From the NCBI RefSeq assembly GCF_014642405.1, contig NZ_BMIN01000011.1, positions 62,001 through 126,000 on the forward strand: a DNA stretch of 64,000 nt, in the 5' to 3' direction. Positions 1 to 8,197 of the stretch are shown here, piece by piece. The position numbers were made by a program, and so were the translations under genes. The notes under the pieces are model-generated. The model was given only the letters and a program-made list of their open reading frames with translations, was not told the DNA's origin and did no database searches. Source of the stretch: Pontibacillus salipaludis. GTDB lineage: Bacteria; Bacillota; Bacilli; Bacillales; BH030062. How positions within the stretch are numbered: the stretch's first letter is position 1; each line of letters starts with the position of its first letter.

Positions 1-1
1 T

Positions 2-127
2 GATAATGAAGCACTTCCTATACGAAATATCCGAAATGTAAAAGTTAATTTAAGCGACAAAGTGATTAAGACGATAAAATTAAAAGATAACTCTTATTGG
101 GAACGAGTCAAGCGCACGTTTCTATAA
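2..127 (+). CDS. C-terminal end of an unidentified protein (partial)
   Basis: The frame is open from the window edge and ends with TAA at 125-127, giving the last 41 residues of a protein that begins upstream. The visible residues are charged (lysine- and asparagine-rich, ending in RVKRTFL) and carry no motif I recognise. A strong hairpin follows the stop at once, which supports a genuine gene end. It converges with ytcJ on the other strand. The family cannot be judged from this fragment. Confidence 0.6.
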   Translation, partial: DNEALPIRNIRNVKVNLSDKVIKTIKLKDNSYWERVKRTFL

Positions 128-166
128 AAAAACCGTCTAGAGGATTACTCCTCTAGACGGTTTTTG
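126..166. terminator. Bidirectional terminator between the upstream gene and ytcJ
   Basis: A 12-bp perfect stem (133-144 with 149-160, loop TTAC) is flanked by A and T runs that extend the pairing. It can end transcription of the + strand gene and of ytcJ on the - strand. Confidence 0.9.
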
Positions 167-185
167 TAAAACAGTACTTACTAGT

Positions 186-1772
186 TTATCGCTGATAGAC
201 AACTGTACCATCCACAATCGTTCTTGTAACATTTGCTTCTAGATGGCGATCAGGATGTAAAGCAAAGAGATCTCGATCAAAAATAGTAAAATCAGCATCA
301 TAGCCTACAATGATCTGCCCCCTCTTGTTTTCCTCATGAATGGCATATGCGCTTCCCTTTGTATAAAGAGAAATAGCTTCGTACATCGTTAGACACTGCT
401 CTCTACCATACACCTTTTGGTCATGAACAGATTTTCGTGTCACCGCTGCTTGAATGGCTAATAGTGGATTAATCTCCTCAATCGGTGCGTCTGAACCGCC
501 AGCACAAGGTATACCGCTTTGTAACAGACTCTTCCAGGGATAAGCATTCTTTAAACGATGTTCACCAATTCTATCTAGCACCCATGGGAAATCAGAGGAA
601 ACAAATGTAGGCTGAATATCCACAATGGAGTTCGTCGTCTTCACCTGGTCATAAAGTTCATCTTGCATAAACTGTGCATGAATAATACGGTCACGATAAG
701 GAGCATCAGGCACCCCATTTAAGATGCGTGTAATCATAGCAACAGCTTCATCCCCAATGGCATGAACGGCTACAGGTAGATTATGCTTTCTTGCTTTTTT
801 AACAAGCTGAGCTAAATGCTCTTCTTTATGAATAGCCATACCTCTATTCCCTTTATCATCTTCATAGCCTTCAGATAAAAGAGCCGTACGGCCACCAATA
901 GCCCCATCAGAAAAAATCTTTACAGCACCCAGCTCAACGAAATCTGAGCCACTCTTGTAACTCAATCCTTCTGTTAACATGTCATCTAAAACCTCATGAT
1001 GAACAAGCAGATGGGCCCGGAATTTCGATTGATGAGCTCCTATACTGTTTTGAAAAGCCTCATATGTCTTTCCGAAACCACCGTAGTAATTAAGATCTTC
1101 ACTATGACCACCAACGATCCCATTCCTCGTAAGGTCCTCTACAGCTACAGATACAGCCTTTTCAAGATATGCTTGACTATAATCGGGCATGGCCGCCTTA
1201 ATGGGATCTTGAGCAGCATCCAAAAAATACCCAGTCGTTTCCCCTTGATGATCTCTTACAATCTTTCCCCCTTGAGGGTCTTTACTTTCTTCTGTAACAC
1301 CAGCAAGCTCCATTGCCTTTGAGTTAGCCAATAGTGCATGTCGACAAACTCGAGTTAGCATAATAGGATGCTCGGTTGAGATCTCATCTAACTCTGATTT
1401 ATGTATAATACGGGGGTCTGCCCACTGATTCTCATTCCACCCCTCACCAATGAGCCACTCTCCTGGTGGAAGTTGCGAGGCATGTGAAGCAACTGCTTCT
1501 TTCACCTCCTCAGGAGACTTCATGAACGATAGATCCAAACGCAGTAACCTCTCCCCGTGACCAATAATATGCAGGTGACTATCTACAAATCCCGGATACA
1601 TGACCTGACCTTGGAGATGATGCTCCTTATCAATCGAACCCTTCCACTTCTTCATCACATCTTCAAGAGCACCTGTCATTTCAATACGGCCATTCTTCGT
1701 AACCACAGCCTCCACCTGCTCTCCCTCTTGGCTCATCGTATAAATCGTTCCACCATACCATAACTCTGCCAT
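186..1772 (-). CDS. ytcJ: YtcJ-type metal-dependent amidohydrolase (amidohydrolase family 3)
   Basis: A 528-residue amidohydrolase of the YtcJ/exoenzyme-regulatory family. Visible features are a short N-terminal beta segment, the metal-binding HxH motif in PGFVDSHLHI (about residues 60-70), a conserved HAIGDEAV segment (about 340) and a late GGSDAPIEEINPL block typical of family 3. Family members hydrolyse amide or related bonds with one or two metals in a TIM barrel; the natural substrate of YtcJ is unknown. The start is supported by an AGGGAG ribosome site about 9 bases upstream. Its 5' side faces the repeat-filled gap after sspA, and ytcJ lies near sspA in B. subtilis as well. Function beyond hydrolase class is not inferable. 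Confidence 0.88.
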   Translation of the reverse strand: MAELWYGGTIYTMSQEGEQVEAVVTKNGRIEMTGALEDVMKKWKGSIDKEHHLQGQVMYPGFVDSHLHIIGHGERLLRLDLSFMKSPEEVKEAVASHASQLPPGEWLIGEGWNENQWADPRIIHKSELDEISTEHPIMLTRVCRHALLANSKAMELAGVTEESKDPQGGKIVRDHQGETTGYFLDAAQDPIKAAMPDYSQAYLEKAVSVAVEDLTRNGIVGGHSEDLNYYGGFGKTYEAFQNSIGAHQSKFRAHLLVHHEVLDDMLTEGLSYKSGSDFVELGAVKIFSDGAIGGRTALLSEGYEDDKGNRGMAIHKEEHLAQLVKKARKHNLPVAVHAIGDEAVAMITRILNGVPDAPYRDRIIHAQFMQDELYDQVKTTNSIVDIQPTFVSSDFPWVLDRIGEHRLKNAYPWKSLLQSGIPCAGGSDAPIEEINPLLAIQAAVTRKSVHDQKVYGREQCLTMYEAISLYTKGSAYAIHEENKRGQIIVGYDADFTIFDRDLFALHPDRHLEANVTRTIVDGTVVYQR

Positions 1773-1883
1773 ATGTACCTACTCCCTTGTTTTTTATGTA
1801 ACATATCATATTTCCTGATGAAGTCACAACTTCCTGACCTTCTCTATTGTCTCTTCGTTATTAGGGAAACGAAAACATCTTAG

Positions 1884-2244
1884 GTCCGTTGCTAGAAGAG
1901 TGGTTGGGCAGGCTTGGGGACCACTCGCTTTCCTGCGGGGAGCTTGGGAAGCCTCCTCAATCGCTACGCGCCTTCCAGGGTCTCCCCTAGGTTTAAAGTG
2001 CAGGAGTGGTGCCTTTATATATAAGGAAGTTCGACTAAGATCGTCACATCCTGTGACAACGTCGAACGACCCCACGTCGTGTGGGGCCGGATAAGACAGC
2101 TTTTTGGAAAAGGCGATCAGCCTTTGTAAAAAAGATGACTTATCTCGCTAGGTCCTCCACTCCGAAACTGGATAGGCTCCTTTTCCCGCGGGAGTCTCGC
2201 AGTCCCCAAGCCTGCCCTGACGTTTTAATTAGGTGAACGGACCC
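1884..2244. repeat. Type I hairpin repeat carrying middle and innermost modules (copy R1)
   Basis: A 361-bp GC-rich element bounded by GGTCCGTT (1884-1891) and its inverse AACGGACC (2237-2244). Inside lies a perfect 15-bp inverted repeat, 1907-1921 with 2204-2218. The apex is filled by a middle module (about 1988-2174) with paired ends (GGAGTGG / CCACTCC) and inner pairs GATAAG/CTTATC and AAAGGC/GCCTTT. That module in turn holds an innermost module (about 2026-2090) with two hairpins: GTTCGAC...GTCGAAC enclosing GTCACATCCTGTGAC, and CCCCACGTCGTGTGGGG. Small open frames crossing it look like palindrome artefacts. Confidence 0.85.
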
Positions 2245-2290
2245 GCTTATTATAATTGCTCTCAAGCCCCATACCAACCAAAAGTGGCGC

Positions 2291-2466
2291 GTTTCCGTCT
2301 CTCAACATTTGGCAAAGGTGGGCCTGGAAATTGCGAGACTCCTGCGGGAGAAAGAGGTAGACGAGACCCCGCAGGGTGCATTTCCCGAGGAGGCTCGACA
2401 GCTCGCCCGCGGAAAGCGAGTAATTTCCAGGCCCACCTTACGCTCTATTCAAGCTGACGGAAACGC
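2291..2466. repeat. Type II hairpin repeat without insert (copy R2)
   Basis: The element is bounded by CGTTTCCGT (2291-2299) and ACGGAAACG (2458-2466). A perfect 18-bp inverted repeat pairs 2316-2333 with 2423-2440 (AAGGTGGGCCTGGAAATT and its complement). The apex has a further hairpin CCTGCGGG / CCCGCAGG and a CTCGC / GCGAG pair. It lies 46 bp from R1, in the gap between sspA and ytcJ. This copy shows the uninterrupted type II structure. Confidence 0.85.
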
Positions 2467-2578
2467 CTCTACCTATTGCATAACAGAACTATCTCGGATT
2501 CAAGTCTCACACATAAGCGGGCTTTTATGGAACAACAAAACATCATAAGCTCTAGAAGTTTCTACTTTTCACCCCATA

Positions 2579-2608
2579 GGAAAAGGACAGTGTTACCACT
2601 GCCCTTTT
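2579..2608 (-). terminator. sspA terminator
   Basis: On the - strand a 12-bp stem (AAAAGGGCAGTG pairing with CACTGTCCTTTT, one G-T wobble, loop GTAA) lies about 17 bases after the sspA stop and ends in T residues. Confidence 0.85.
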
Positions 2609-2624
2609 AAACCACATTATTTAA

Positions 2625-2828
2625 TTATTGTTGTTGCCCACCGCTGTACTGTTGTTCAGCCATTTGAACTAGACGCTTAGTGATCTCCCCACCTACAGAA
2701 CCGTTTTGACGGGATGTAGAGTCAGGACCAAGTTGTACGCCAAATTCTTGAGCGATTTCATATTTCATTTGGTCTAGAGCTTGTTGTACACCAGGTACTA
2801 CAAGTTCGTTTGAGTTGTTATATGCCAT
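2625..2828 (-). CDS. sspA: Alpha/beta-type small acid-soluble spore protein
   Basis: A 67-residue alpha/beta SASP that coats and protects DNA in the dormant spore and is degraded at germination by the GPR protease. The sequence has the family's hallmark helix with the GPR cleavage region (YEIAQEFG, about residues 23-30) and the second conserved block [14 protein letters not shown], with a short Gly/Gln tail. The start at 2828 is chosen because a near-perfect AAGGAGGTGA site lies just upstream and the N-terminus [13 protein letters not shown] is family-like; an upstream in-frame start is not supported. A CATGCTA box at 2853-2859 resembles a sigma-G -10 element, but the -35 match is weak. It sits beside thiI as in B. 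subtilis sspA; other paralogues in the genome cannot be excluded. Confidence 0.93.
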   Translation of the reverse strand: MAYNNSNELVVPGVQQALDQMKYEIAQEFGVQLGPDSTSRQNGSVGGEITKRLVQMAEQQYSGGQQQ

Positions 2829-2916
2829 GTGTGTTTCACCTCCTTGTACTACTAGCATGCGCCACAAGGAGGATCTCATTCTGAACAGTTTTTGGCAGTT
2901 CAACTAAGTTTATCTA

Positions 2917-4122
2917 TTAAAGCAAATCAGAAAATTCGTCTTTTTCTTGCGTATGATTCTCTTCAAATTCGACTGTTTCAATACCTGCAACAGTTTCTTC
3001 AATTTCATCAGTGAAGTCAACTCGCTCTTCATATTGAAGAACCTTTTCACGAGTAGGTCTTGTCTTCGGTGCACTTGGCACGAATACAGTACAACAGTCC
3101 TCAAAAGGACGAATCGAAATGTCATACATATCAATACGCTTAGAAATATCAATTATTTCTAATTTATCCATGGATACAAGAGGACGAATAATTGGATAAT
3201 TCGTTACTTCGTTAATTGTATTCATGCTTTCCATTGTTTGGCTAGCAACTTGTCCAAGGCTTTCCCCAGTTGTAAAGGAAAGAATACCTCTCTCTTCAGC
3301 TACGCGCTCACTAACTTGAAGCATAACGCGACGCATGACAGTCATACCATAGCCTTCAGGGATCTCACGATGAATGGTCTGCTGCAATTTTGTAAACGGA
3401 ACAATATGAACTTTAATCTTATGCCCGTATCGAGTTAATTGCTTGGCTAAATCAAGGACTTTCTGCTTTGCGCGCTCACTTGTATAAGGAGGTGAATGGA
3501 AGTGAATCGCTTCGATTTCTACTCCGCGCTTCATTGATAAATAGCCTGCTACAGGACTATCAATTCCTCCAGAGAGAAGAAGAAGGCTTTTGCCAGTTGT
3601 ACCTACCGGAAGTCCACCAGCACCAAGAATTTTCTCTGAAGTGATATAGGTTCCATCTTTTCGAATTTCAACATTAATCTCTACATCAGGATTGTGTACA
3701 TCGACTGTATATCCTTCTGTATTCGTCAGAGCATACCCACCAAGAACTCGGTTCATAGCTTGTGAATCAATAGGGAAGTCTTTATCAACACGACGAGTGG
3801 TAATCTTGAACGTCTTCGTGTTCTTAGCATGTGTTAATGCATACAAAACGGCTTCTTTCATTTGTTCTTCTTCATTCTCTACTTTAATTGCCAAGCTAAA
3901 TGACTGAATTCCAAAGACATCTTTACATCTTTCCAGAATGGGTTGAGGATCCTCACCATTCAATAGGATATACATACGATTTCTGTTTCGCTTAATTTTA
4001 ATATCTTCGTAATCGTGCAATTTGGCTTTTACGTTTTCATACAACTTAGCTACAAAGTGTTTTAAGTTTTTACCCTTTAACGACATTTCTCCGTAGCGGA
4101 TTAATATATGATCATAATGCAT
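2917..4122 (-). CDS. thiI: tRNA 4-thiouridine synthetase ThiI
   Basis: A 401-residue enzyme that adenylates U8 of tRNA and transfers persulfide sulfur to form 4-thiouridine; it may also supply sulfur for thiamin thiazole. Order of domains: N-terminal ferredoxin-like region and THUMP (about residues 60-165), then a PP-loop ATPase with LLLSGGIDSPVAGY (about 180-195). A DCC motif near residue 345 provides candidate sulfur-handling cysteines. There is no C-terminal rhodanese domain, as is usual in Bacillus ThiI, which works with a dedicated cysteine desulfurase. That partner is the gene immediately upstream, with 5 bp between the iscS stop and the thiI ATG, so co-transcription and coupled function are very likely. 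Confidence 0.95.
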   Translation of the reverse strand: MHYDHILIRYGEMSLKGKNLKHFVAKLYENVKAKLHDYEDIKIKRNRNRMYILLNGEDPQPILERCKDVFGIQSFSLAIKVENEEEQMKEAVLYALTHAKNTKTFKITTRRVDKDFPIDSQAMNRVLGGYALTNTEGYTVDVHNPDVEINVEIRKDGTYITSEKILGAGGLPVGTTGKSLLLLSGGIDSPVAGYLSMKRGVEIEAIHFHSPPYTSERAKQKVLDLAKQLTRYGHKIKVHIVPFTKLQQTIHREIPEGYGMTVMRRVMLQVSERVAEERGILSFTTGESLGQVASQTMESMNTINEVTNYPIIRPLVSMDKLEIIDISKRIDMYDISIRPFEDCCTVFVPSAPKTRPTREKVLQYEERVDFTDEIEETVAGIETVEFEENHTQEKDEFSDLL

Positions 4123-4127
4123 GTTAT

Positions 4128-5261
4128 CTACCCCATTACTTCTTTTAATTCGGTTAATACATTTTGAAGCACGTAAATAAATCGCGCTCCTTCTTCCATC
4201 GTATTATCATACGTAATACTAACACGAAGCCCTGCAGAAGACCGTTCACGTGAATGGCCACAAGCGTTAAGGACAGCACTCTCATCAGCATGTTTAGAGG
4301 AGCATGCTGACTTTGTGGAAATATAGATCCCTTCTTCACCAAGAGCATGAATGACCACTTCAGGCTTATATCCCGGCACGGAGAAGTTCACGATGTGTGG
4401 TGCACTGTCAGAAGGTGTGTTCATGACAACTTCATCTATTTCAGAAATCTTTTCACGCAAATAGTGATGTAATTCCTTTAGATGTTTTCTTTTGTGTTTT
4501 TGACTTTCCTTCGTCATGCGAAGTGCTTTAACCATTGCAACGATTCCAGGGAGATTTTCGGTTCCAGCCCGATAAGAAGCTTCTTGACTTCCTCCATGCA
4601 ACAATGGAAACAACGACGTATTACGCTTCACATAAAGGATACCAGTTCCCTTCAAACCATGTATTTTATGGCTCGACATTGTACACAAATCAATCAGGGA
4701 CAGATCCAGGTCTGTCTTCCCTAAGCCTTGCACATGGTCGACATGGAAATAAAGTTTAGGGTACTGACGAGCAAGCGTAGCGATCTCTTCTATAGGCTGA
4801 ATGGTTCCCAATTCATTGTTGACATGCATAACACTAATTAAAATAGTGTCTTCGCGAATTGCTTCCTGTACATCTTTTACACTAACACGTCCATGTTCGT
4901 TTACAGAGAGATAGGTAACCTCGAACCCAAGCGACTCTAATGAACGACATGCCTCCAACACGGAAGGGTGCTCTATGGAAGTAGTAATAATATGCTTCCC
5001 TCTATTTTGGTGTTGTAAAGCAATCCCTTTTACAGCTAAATTGTTCCCTTCAGTTCCTCCAGAAGTAAAGACGATTTCATCTGATTGTATACCCAGCAAT
5101 TGAGCTGCCTGCTTTTTGGACTGCTGAAGCAGTCTTTCTGCTTCACTTCCAAAAGCGTGTATAGATGAAGGATTCCCATAATATCGCTCTGATACTTGCT
5201 GAAAGCTTTTTAGCACTTCGGGATATGGTTTTGTCGTGGCACTATTGTCAAAGTAAATCAT
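4128..5261 (-). CDS. iscS: Cysteine desulfurase (IscS/NifZ type) partner of ThiI
   Basis: A 377-residue class V aminotransferase-fold, PLP-dependent enzyme that converts cysteine to alanine and carries persulfide to ThiI. It starts MIYFDNSATTKPYPEV, typical of the family. Visible features are TSGGTEGNNLA (about residues 69-79), the lysine in SSHKIHG that binds PLP, and the catalytic cysteine loop STKSACSSKH near residue 320. The start at 5261 is preferred over an in-frame ATG at 5306: an AAAAGGGG site precedes 5261, and the upstream ATG lies inside a strong promoter -10 box. It forms a two-gene unit with thiI. The gene corresponds to nifZ of B. subtilis. Confidence 0.93.
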   Translation of the reverse strand: MIYFDNSATTKPYPEVLKSFQQVSERYYGNPSSIHAFGSEAERLLQQSKKQAAQLLGIQSDEIVFTSGGTEGNNLAVKGIALQHQNRGKHIITTSIEHPSVLEACRSLESLGFEVTYLSVNEHGRVSVKDVQEAIREDTILISVMHVNNELGTIQPIEEIATLARQYPKLYFHVDHVQGLGKTDLDLSLIDLCTMSSHKIHGLKGTGILYVKRNTSLFPLLHGGSQEASYRAGTENLPGIVAMVKALRMTKESQKHKRKHLKELHHYLREKISEIDEVVMNTPSDSAPHIVNFSVPGYKPEVVIHALGEEGIYISTKSACSSKHADESAVLNACGHSRERSSAGLRVSITYDNTMEEGARFIYVLQNVLTELKEVMG

Positions 5262-5301
5262 GGCACCGATCCCCTTTTCTCTTATTGCAATCAATTCTAT
5301 T

Positions 5302-5331
5302 ATCATACGTTTCTTCTGACTGATCTGTCAA
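5302..5331 (-). promoter_or_regulatory. Sigma-A-like promoter of iscS-thiI
   Basis: On the - strand TTGACA (5331-5326), 18 bases, then TATGAT (5307-5302), about 40 bases before the iscS start. It is a near-consensus promoter and explains the two-gene sulfur-relay unit. Confidence 0.75.
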
Positions 5332-5465
5332 TCGCTCTTATATGTCAACATTACTATAACATGATTAAGAAGGAGTTTCAGACCCCTCCCTTATGAAAGG
5401 GTTCGTCGTTCAATATTATGGCAGGATTGTTGAAGACTCGAAGCTGAGATATGTTAGTGTAAAAT

Positions 5466-5639
5466 GGGGCCGTTATTTTGTTGAGAGCTTGGGGTGTCTG
5501 GGGAACGACTCGCTTTCCGCGGGCGAGCTGTCGAGCTTCCTCGGGAAAACCACCCTGCGGGATCTCGCCTACCTCTTTCTCCCGCAGGAGTCTCCCCGTT
5601 CCCCAGCCACCCCCTTATCAGAAGTTGTAGAACGGCCCC
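5466..5639. repeat. Type II-related hairpin repeat, opposite orientation (copy R3a)
   Basis: A 174-bp element bounded by GGGGCCGTT (5466-5474) and AACGGCCCC (5631-5639). The inner arms GGGGTGTCTGGGGAACG and CGTTCCCCAGCCACCCC pair imperfectly. The apex is the reverse complement of the R2/R7 apex (GCGGGCGAGCTGTCGAGC, CCTGCGGG, CCCGCAGG). It lies in the 742-bp gap between iscS and the ezrA downstream gene. Open frames through it (for example 5393-5884) read through palindromes and are not supported as genes. Confidence 0.8.
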
Positions 5640-5693
5640 GCAGCTCTAGCTCGGGCGAGGGCTCTACATTAATCCTGCTTCTTTATACAGTAT

Positions 5694-5896
5694 GCTTCCG
5701 TTCCTTCCTTATATGGCAAAGGTGGTTCGAGAAATTGCGAGACTCCTGCGGTAGTTGGAGCCTCATTAGTAAAAGAGGAAGTTCGACTAAGACCGTCACG
5801 TCAATAGCCAACGTCGAACTACCCCACGTCGTGTGGGGCCGAGGAAAGCGAGTGATTTCCCGAACCACCTTATTCTCAATTTGAGCAAACGGAAGC
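5694..5896. repeat. Type II hairpin repeat with innermost module at its apex (copy R3b)
   Basis: The ends GCTTCCGTT (5694-5702) and AAACGGAAGC (5887-5896) are inverted. The arms AAGGTGGTTCGAGAAATT and GATTTCCCGAACCACCTT (5719-5736, 5853-5870) pair imperfectly. The apex contains the innermost module at about 5776-5841 (GTTCGAC ... GTCGAAC followed by CCCCACGTCGTGTGGGG), here in the subtype with GTCACGTCAATAGCC in the loop. A short palindrome TTCCATACAAGGAGGCTTAT follows at 5917-5936 and recurs beside R5 and R6a. Confidence 0.8.
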
Positions 5897-5972
5897 ATTC
5901 TCTCAACTTTAATTCTTCCATACAAGGAGGCTTATGAAAGACTTGAAATCACAATAAACATTAACAAAACCT

Positions 5973-6005
5973 AAAAAAAGTCCTTTCCATACGGGAAAGG
6001 ACTTT
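5973..6005 (-). terminator. Terminator of the ezrA-linked gene
   Basis: A 12-bp perfect stem AAAGTCCTTTCC / GGAAAGGACTTT (5977-5988 with 5994-6005) with a T-run on the - strand. The stem overlaps the last bases of the 6004-6324 gene. Confidence 0.9.
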
Positions 6006-6324
6006 ACTTAATGTCTAGTTTTGTTAATAGGTCATCAATGGCAAACGTGCCATCTTCACTCCATTCGTTAGCCCAAGAGCGGGTTAAGCCTTTTTCTTCC
6101 CATTTTCTCTCGTACTTTTCATTTACTTCTTCAATATTGAGAGCTTCATAATAAGAGACCAAACTAGGTAGCTCATCAGAAGACTTCATTTGGAGAGCAG
6201 AGGGAACACGTTCGCTGTGTTGTCCTATAGCACTTTCTTCTGAAGGAAACATTAGAAGTAAGATGACAACAATCCAAATACCGATTGATAAAAAGGAGAG
6301 ACCCATAATTAAGCGATTCTTCAT
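6004..6324 (-). CDS. Small single-pass membrane protein downstream of ezrA, function unknown
   Basis: A 106-residue protein with a single N-terminal hydrophobic segment (about residues 5-27, LIMGLSFLSIGIWIVVILLL), positively charged residues before it, and a hydrophilic acidic remainder of about 75 residues predicted to lie outside the membrane. An AGGAGG site precedes the ATG. It starts only 9 bp after the ezrA stop and ends in a strong terminator, so it is almost certainly co-transcribed with ezrA. I recognise no family. The operon position suggests a division or envelope accessory role, which is inference only. Confidence 0.75.
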   Translation of the reverse strand: MKNRLIMGLSFLSIGIWIVVILLLMFPSEESAIGQHSERVPSALQMKSSDELPSLVSYYEALNIEEVNEKYERKWEEKGLTRSWANEWSEDGTFAIDDLLTKLDIK

Positions 6325-6333
6325 GCTTACCTC

Positions 6334-8031
6334 CTATCCTACCGTCGAACTTACCCCTATATATTCACCCAAGCGATCACGCGCCCCGGGTTCAACTTCT
6401 TCTAGTGCATCCGTTGCTAACTCTAACGCTTGATCGTACTCATAATTCCTAAACGAGCGCTCTGCTTCAGATAACTTTGCTGCTGTAAAAGGATACTGGC
6501 TACGATAACGATTACCATATTGAATCATTGTCTCAACTAAGGCTGCTTGATCTAAGAGAAGTTCTGTTTGCTCAGATGCACTCTCCGTTTCCTTTGTAGC
6601 ATTGTCAAGCGACTCCCTAACCTTGATCATGTCAAGCGGTTGTTCATCTAATAAATCGTGCACACGATACAGAGAATGGGCAGCTGCTTCAATCGCATTT
6701 TGCAAATACAAAGGCACCCCTGGGATGTTGCTTTTTTGCAACTTGCGATTTACGGCAATTAGCTTTTGCTTCATTACTGTGATCTGTTCTTTTGCTTCTC
6801 GTTCGCCAGCACGGACTTCATGTAAACGTTCCTTAAACTGTTGATGTTGTTCGATAAGCTCTTGAAGTTGAACTTCCCATCGCTCTAGTTCCTCTCTTAT
6901 AGAGGAATGAGGCAGACCTTCTTCTAGTTCATCCATAATGTCGTTATATTGCTTTAATAGCAGATTAACCCATTTCTCAAGACTTGTATGAATTTCCAAA
7001 TCTTTATCTTCAAATTGGTATGTATGCTGCAATACTTCGATTTCTTCTTTACTCAAACGGATATCTTCACGAATCGATTGAAGTTGAGATAACAAGTTTG
7101 GTTGATGCTTCTCTACATAACTCTTTGCAATAGCTTCCGTCTCTAATTGGGCAAACATTTCATTTACACGTTCTTCAATCTCAATTGCCCCAGAACGAGC
7201 TTCTTCCATGTCTGCCTTGTCCAATTGTTCGGAATATCGATTAAGCTGTTCCTGAAAGCCAGCAAGCTCTTCCTCAAAGTTATACGCTTCAACTCGATAC
7301 CCATCGTCACTCATTTGCTTCAATCCGTTTACTAAGTCCTCAATTTGTGAAGGGAGTTCTTGTTTACACATCTTATAAAGTGAAGGAAATTCTTCAATTT
7401 GGACAGTTAGTTGATCAATCTCGTCTTTCATGGTTTGAACAAGCTCATTCGCTTCGAAATAGTTACCTTGTTCGACAAGCTGATAATAACTCTGCAATTT
7501 CTCTTCAGCAGCATCGATCATGACTTCAAAACGAACCTCAGCACTCCCGTATCGGTGGCGTTGTTGCAATAATTTTTTGCGAAGTTGTTTTGTTTGTGGA
7601 TGGAGTGTTTCAATATCTTTCCGACTGTTTTCTTCGGAATGAAGTAACGTTTCTAATTCTTCAAACATCTTATCTATTGAAGACTCGATCGTTTTCAAAT
7701 GTTCTTCAATGGCTTTTATGACCTTTTTTGCAGAACCGAATCGGTATTTATCGGCATAATCCTCCGCCTCAAAAAGTTGCTCTTCAAGATGAGGAAGTTG
7801 CTTGGATAATATATCGTCCCATTCAGAGCGCCAGGACTCAAACCTTTCTTGCGTTTCACCAGACAGATTTAACGATTTCACCTTGGAAAGCTCTTCTGTC
7901 ACTTCACGATTCATAATATCCATCTTCCATCCTTCAAGCCGGTCAACTTCATCATAAATCTGCTTTCTAAAAATCAACCCCACAATAACTCCAACAATCA
8001 CTGCTAGTATCGCACCGATGCCATACGCCAT
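6334..8031 (-). CDS. ezrA: Septation ring formation regulator EzrA
   Basis: A 565-residue division protein, close to the usual length of about 562. It has a short N-terminal outside tail, one membrane helix (about residues 3-22) and a cytosolic all-helical rod of repeated coiled coils. EzrA restricts FtsZ ring formation to midcell and helps couple FtsZ to the PBP machinery. The C-terminal segment ending about residue 555 (YEYDQALELATDALEEVEPG) is the most conserved part. The start at 8031 is chosen because TTAGGAGG precedes it; an in-frame ATG 21 bases upstream lacks a site. It is divergent from hisJ and followed by a small membrane-protein gene in the same unit. Confidence 0.95.
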   Translation of the reverse strand: MAYGIGAILAVIVGVIVGLIFRKQIYDEVDRLEGWKMDIMNREVTEELSKVKSLNLSGETQERFESWRSEWDDILSKQLPHLEEQLFEAEDYADKYRFGSAKKVIKAIEEHLKTIESSIDKMFEELETLLHSEENSRKDIETLHPQTKQLRKKLLQQRHRYGSAEVRFEVMIDAAEEKLQSYYQLVEQGNYFEANELVQTMKDEIDQLTVQIEEFPSLYKMCKQELPSQIEDLVNGLKQMSDDGYRVEAYNFEEELAGFQEQLNRYSEQLDKADMEEARSGAIEIEERVNEMFAQLETEAIAKSYVEKHQPNLLSQLQSIREDIRLSKEEIEVLQHTYQFEDKDLEIHTSLEKWVNLLLKQYNDIMDELEEGLPHSSIREELERWEVQLQELIEQHQQFKERLHEVRAGEREAKEQITVMKQKLIAVNRKLQKSNIPGVPLYLQNAIEAAAHSLYRVHDLLDEQPLDMIKVRESLDNATKETESASEQTELLLDQAALVETMIQYGNRYRSQYPFTAAKLSEAERSFRNYEYDQALELATDALEEVEPGARDRLGEYIGVSSTVG

Positions 8032-8088
8032 ATAAAGCCTCCTAACTGTCAATAGTTCATCTATGTCATACCAGGTAAAAATATGTAT

Positions 8089-8117
8089 ATAGTAATGTTT
8101 TTATGATACCATGTAAA
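8089..8117 (-). promoter_or_regulatory. Sigma-A-like promoter of ezrA
   Basis: On the - strand TTTACA (8117-8112), 17 bases, TACTAT (8094-8089), about 58 bases before the ezrA start. The + strand word TGTAAACGGTCATT (8112-8125) overlaps the -35 box and matches the CcpA cre consensus at 12 of 14 positions, too weak to call as a site. Confidence 0.55.
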
Positions 8118-8197
8118 CGGTCATTTTGGCTAAATTTTTTCAAATTTATTAACCTTTTTACATTTTTTTCTACACCTTTTTTGGAGGAGGTCAGCTT

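Noticed and set aside
1824-2548. Open frames of 64-83 codons between sspA and ytcJ
   Set aside because: They coincide with repeats R1 and R2 and show no coding signal.
2853-2882. Sigma-G promoter for sspA
   Set aside because: A CATGCTA -10 box is plausible but no -35 of the right sequence and spacing could be fixed, so it is mentioned with the gene, not called as a feature.
5261-5306. Start of iscS at 5306
   Set aside because: That ATG falls in the promoter -10 element and lacks a ribosome site; 5261 has both site and family-like N-terminus.
5393-5884. 163-codon open frame on the + strand between iscS and the ezrA-linked gene
   Set aside because: It passes through two hairpin repeats, has no family-like content, and similar frames recur only because the repeats are GC-rich palindromes.
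8112-8125. cre-like word TGTAAACGGTCATT between ezrA and hisJ
   Set aside because: The final CA is missing (12 of 14); the overlap with the ezrA -35 box explains part of the match.
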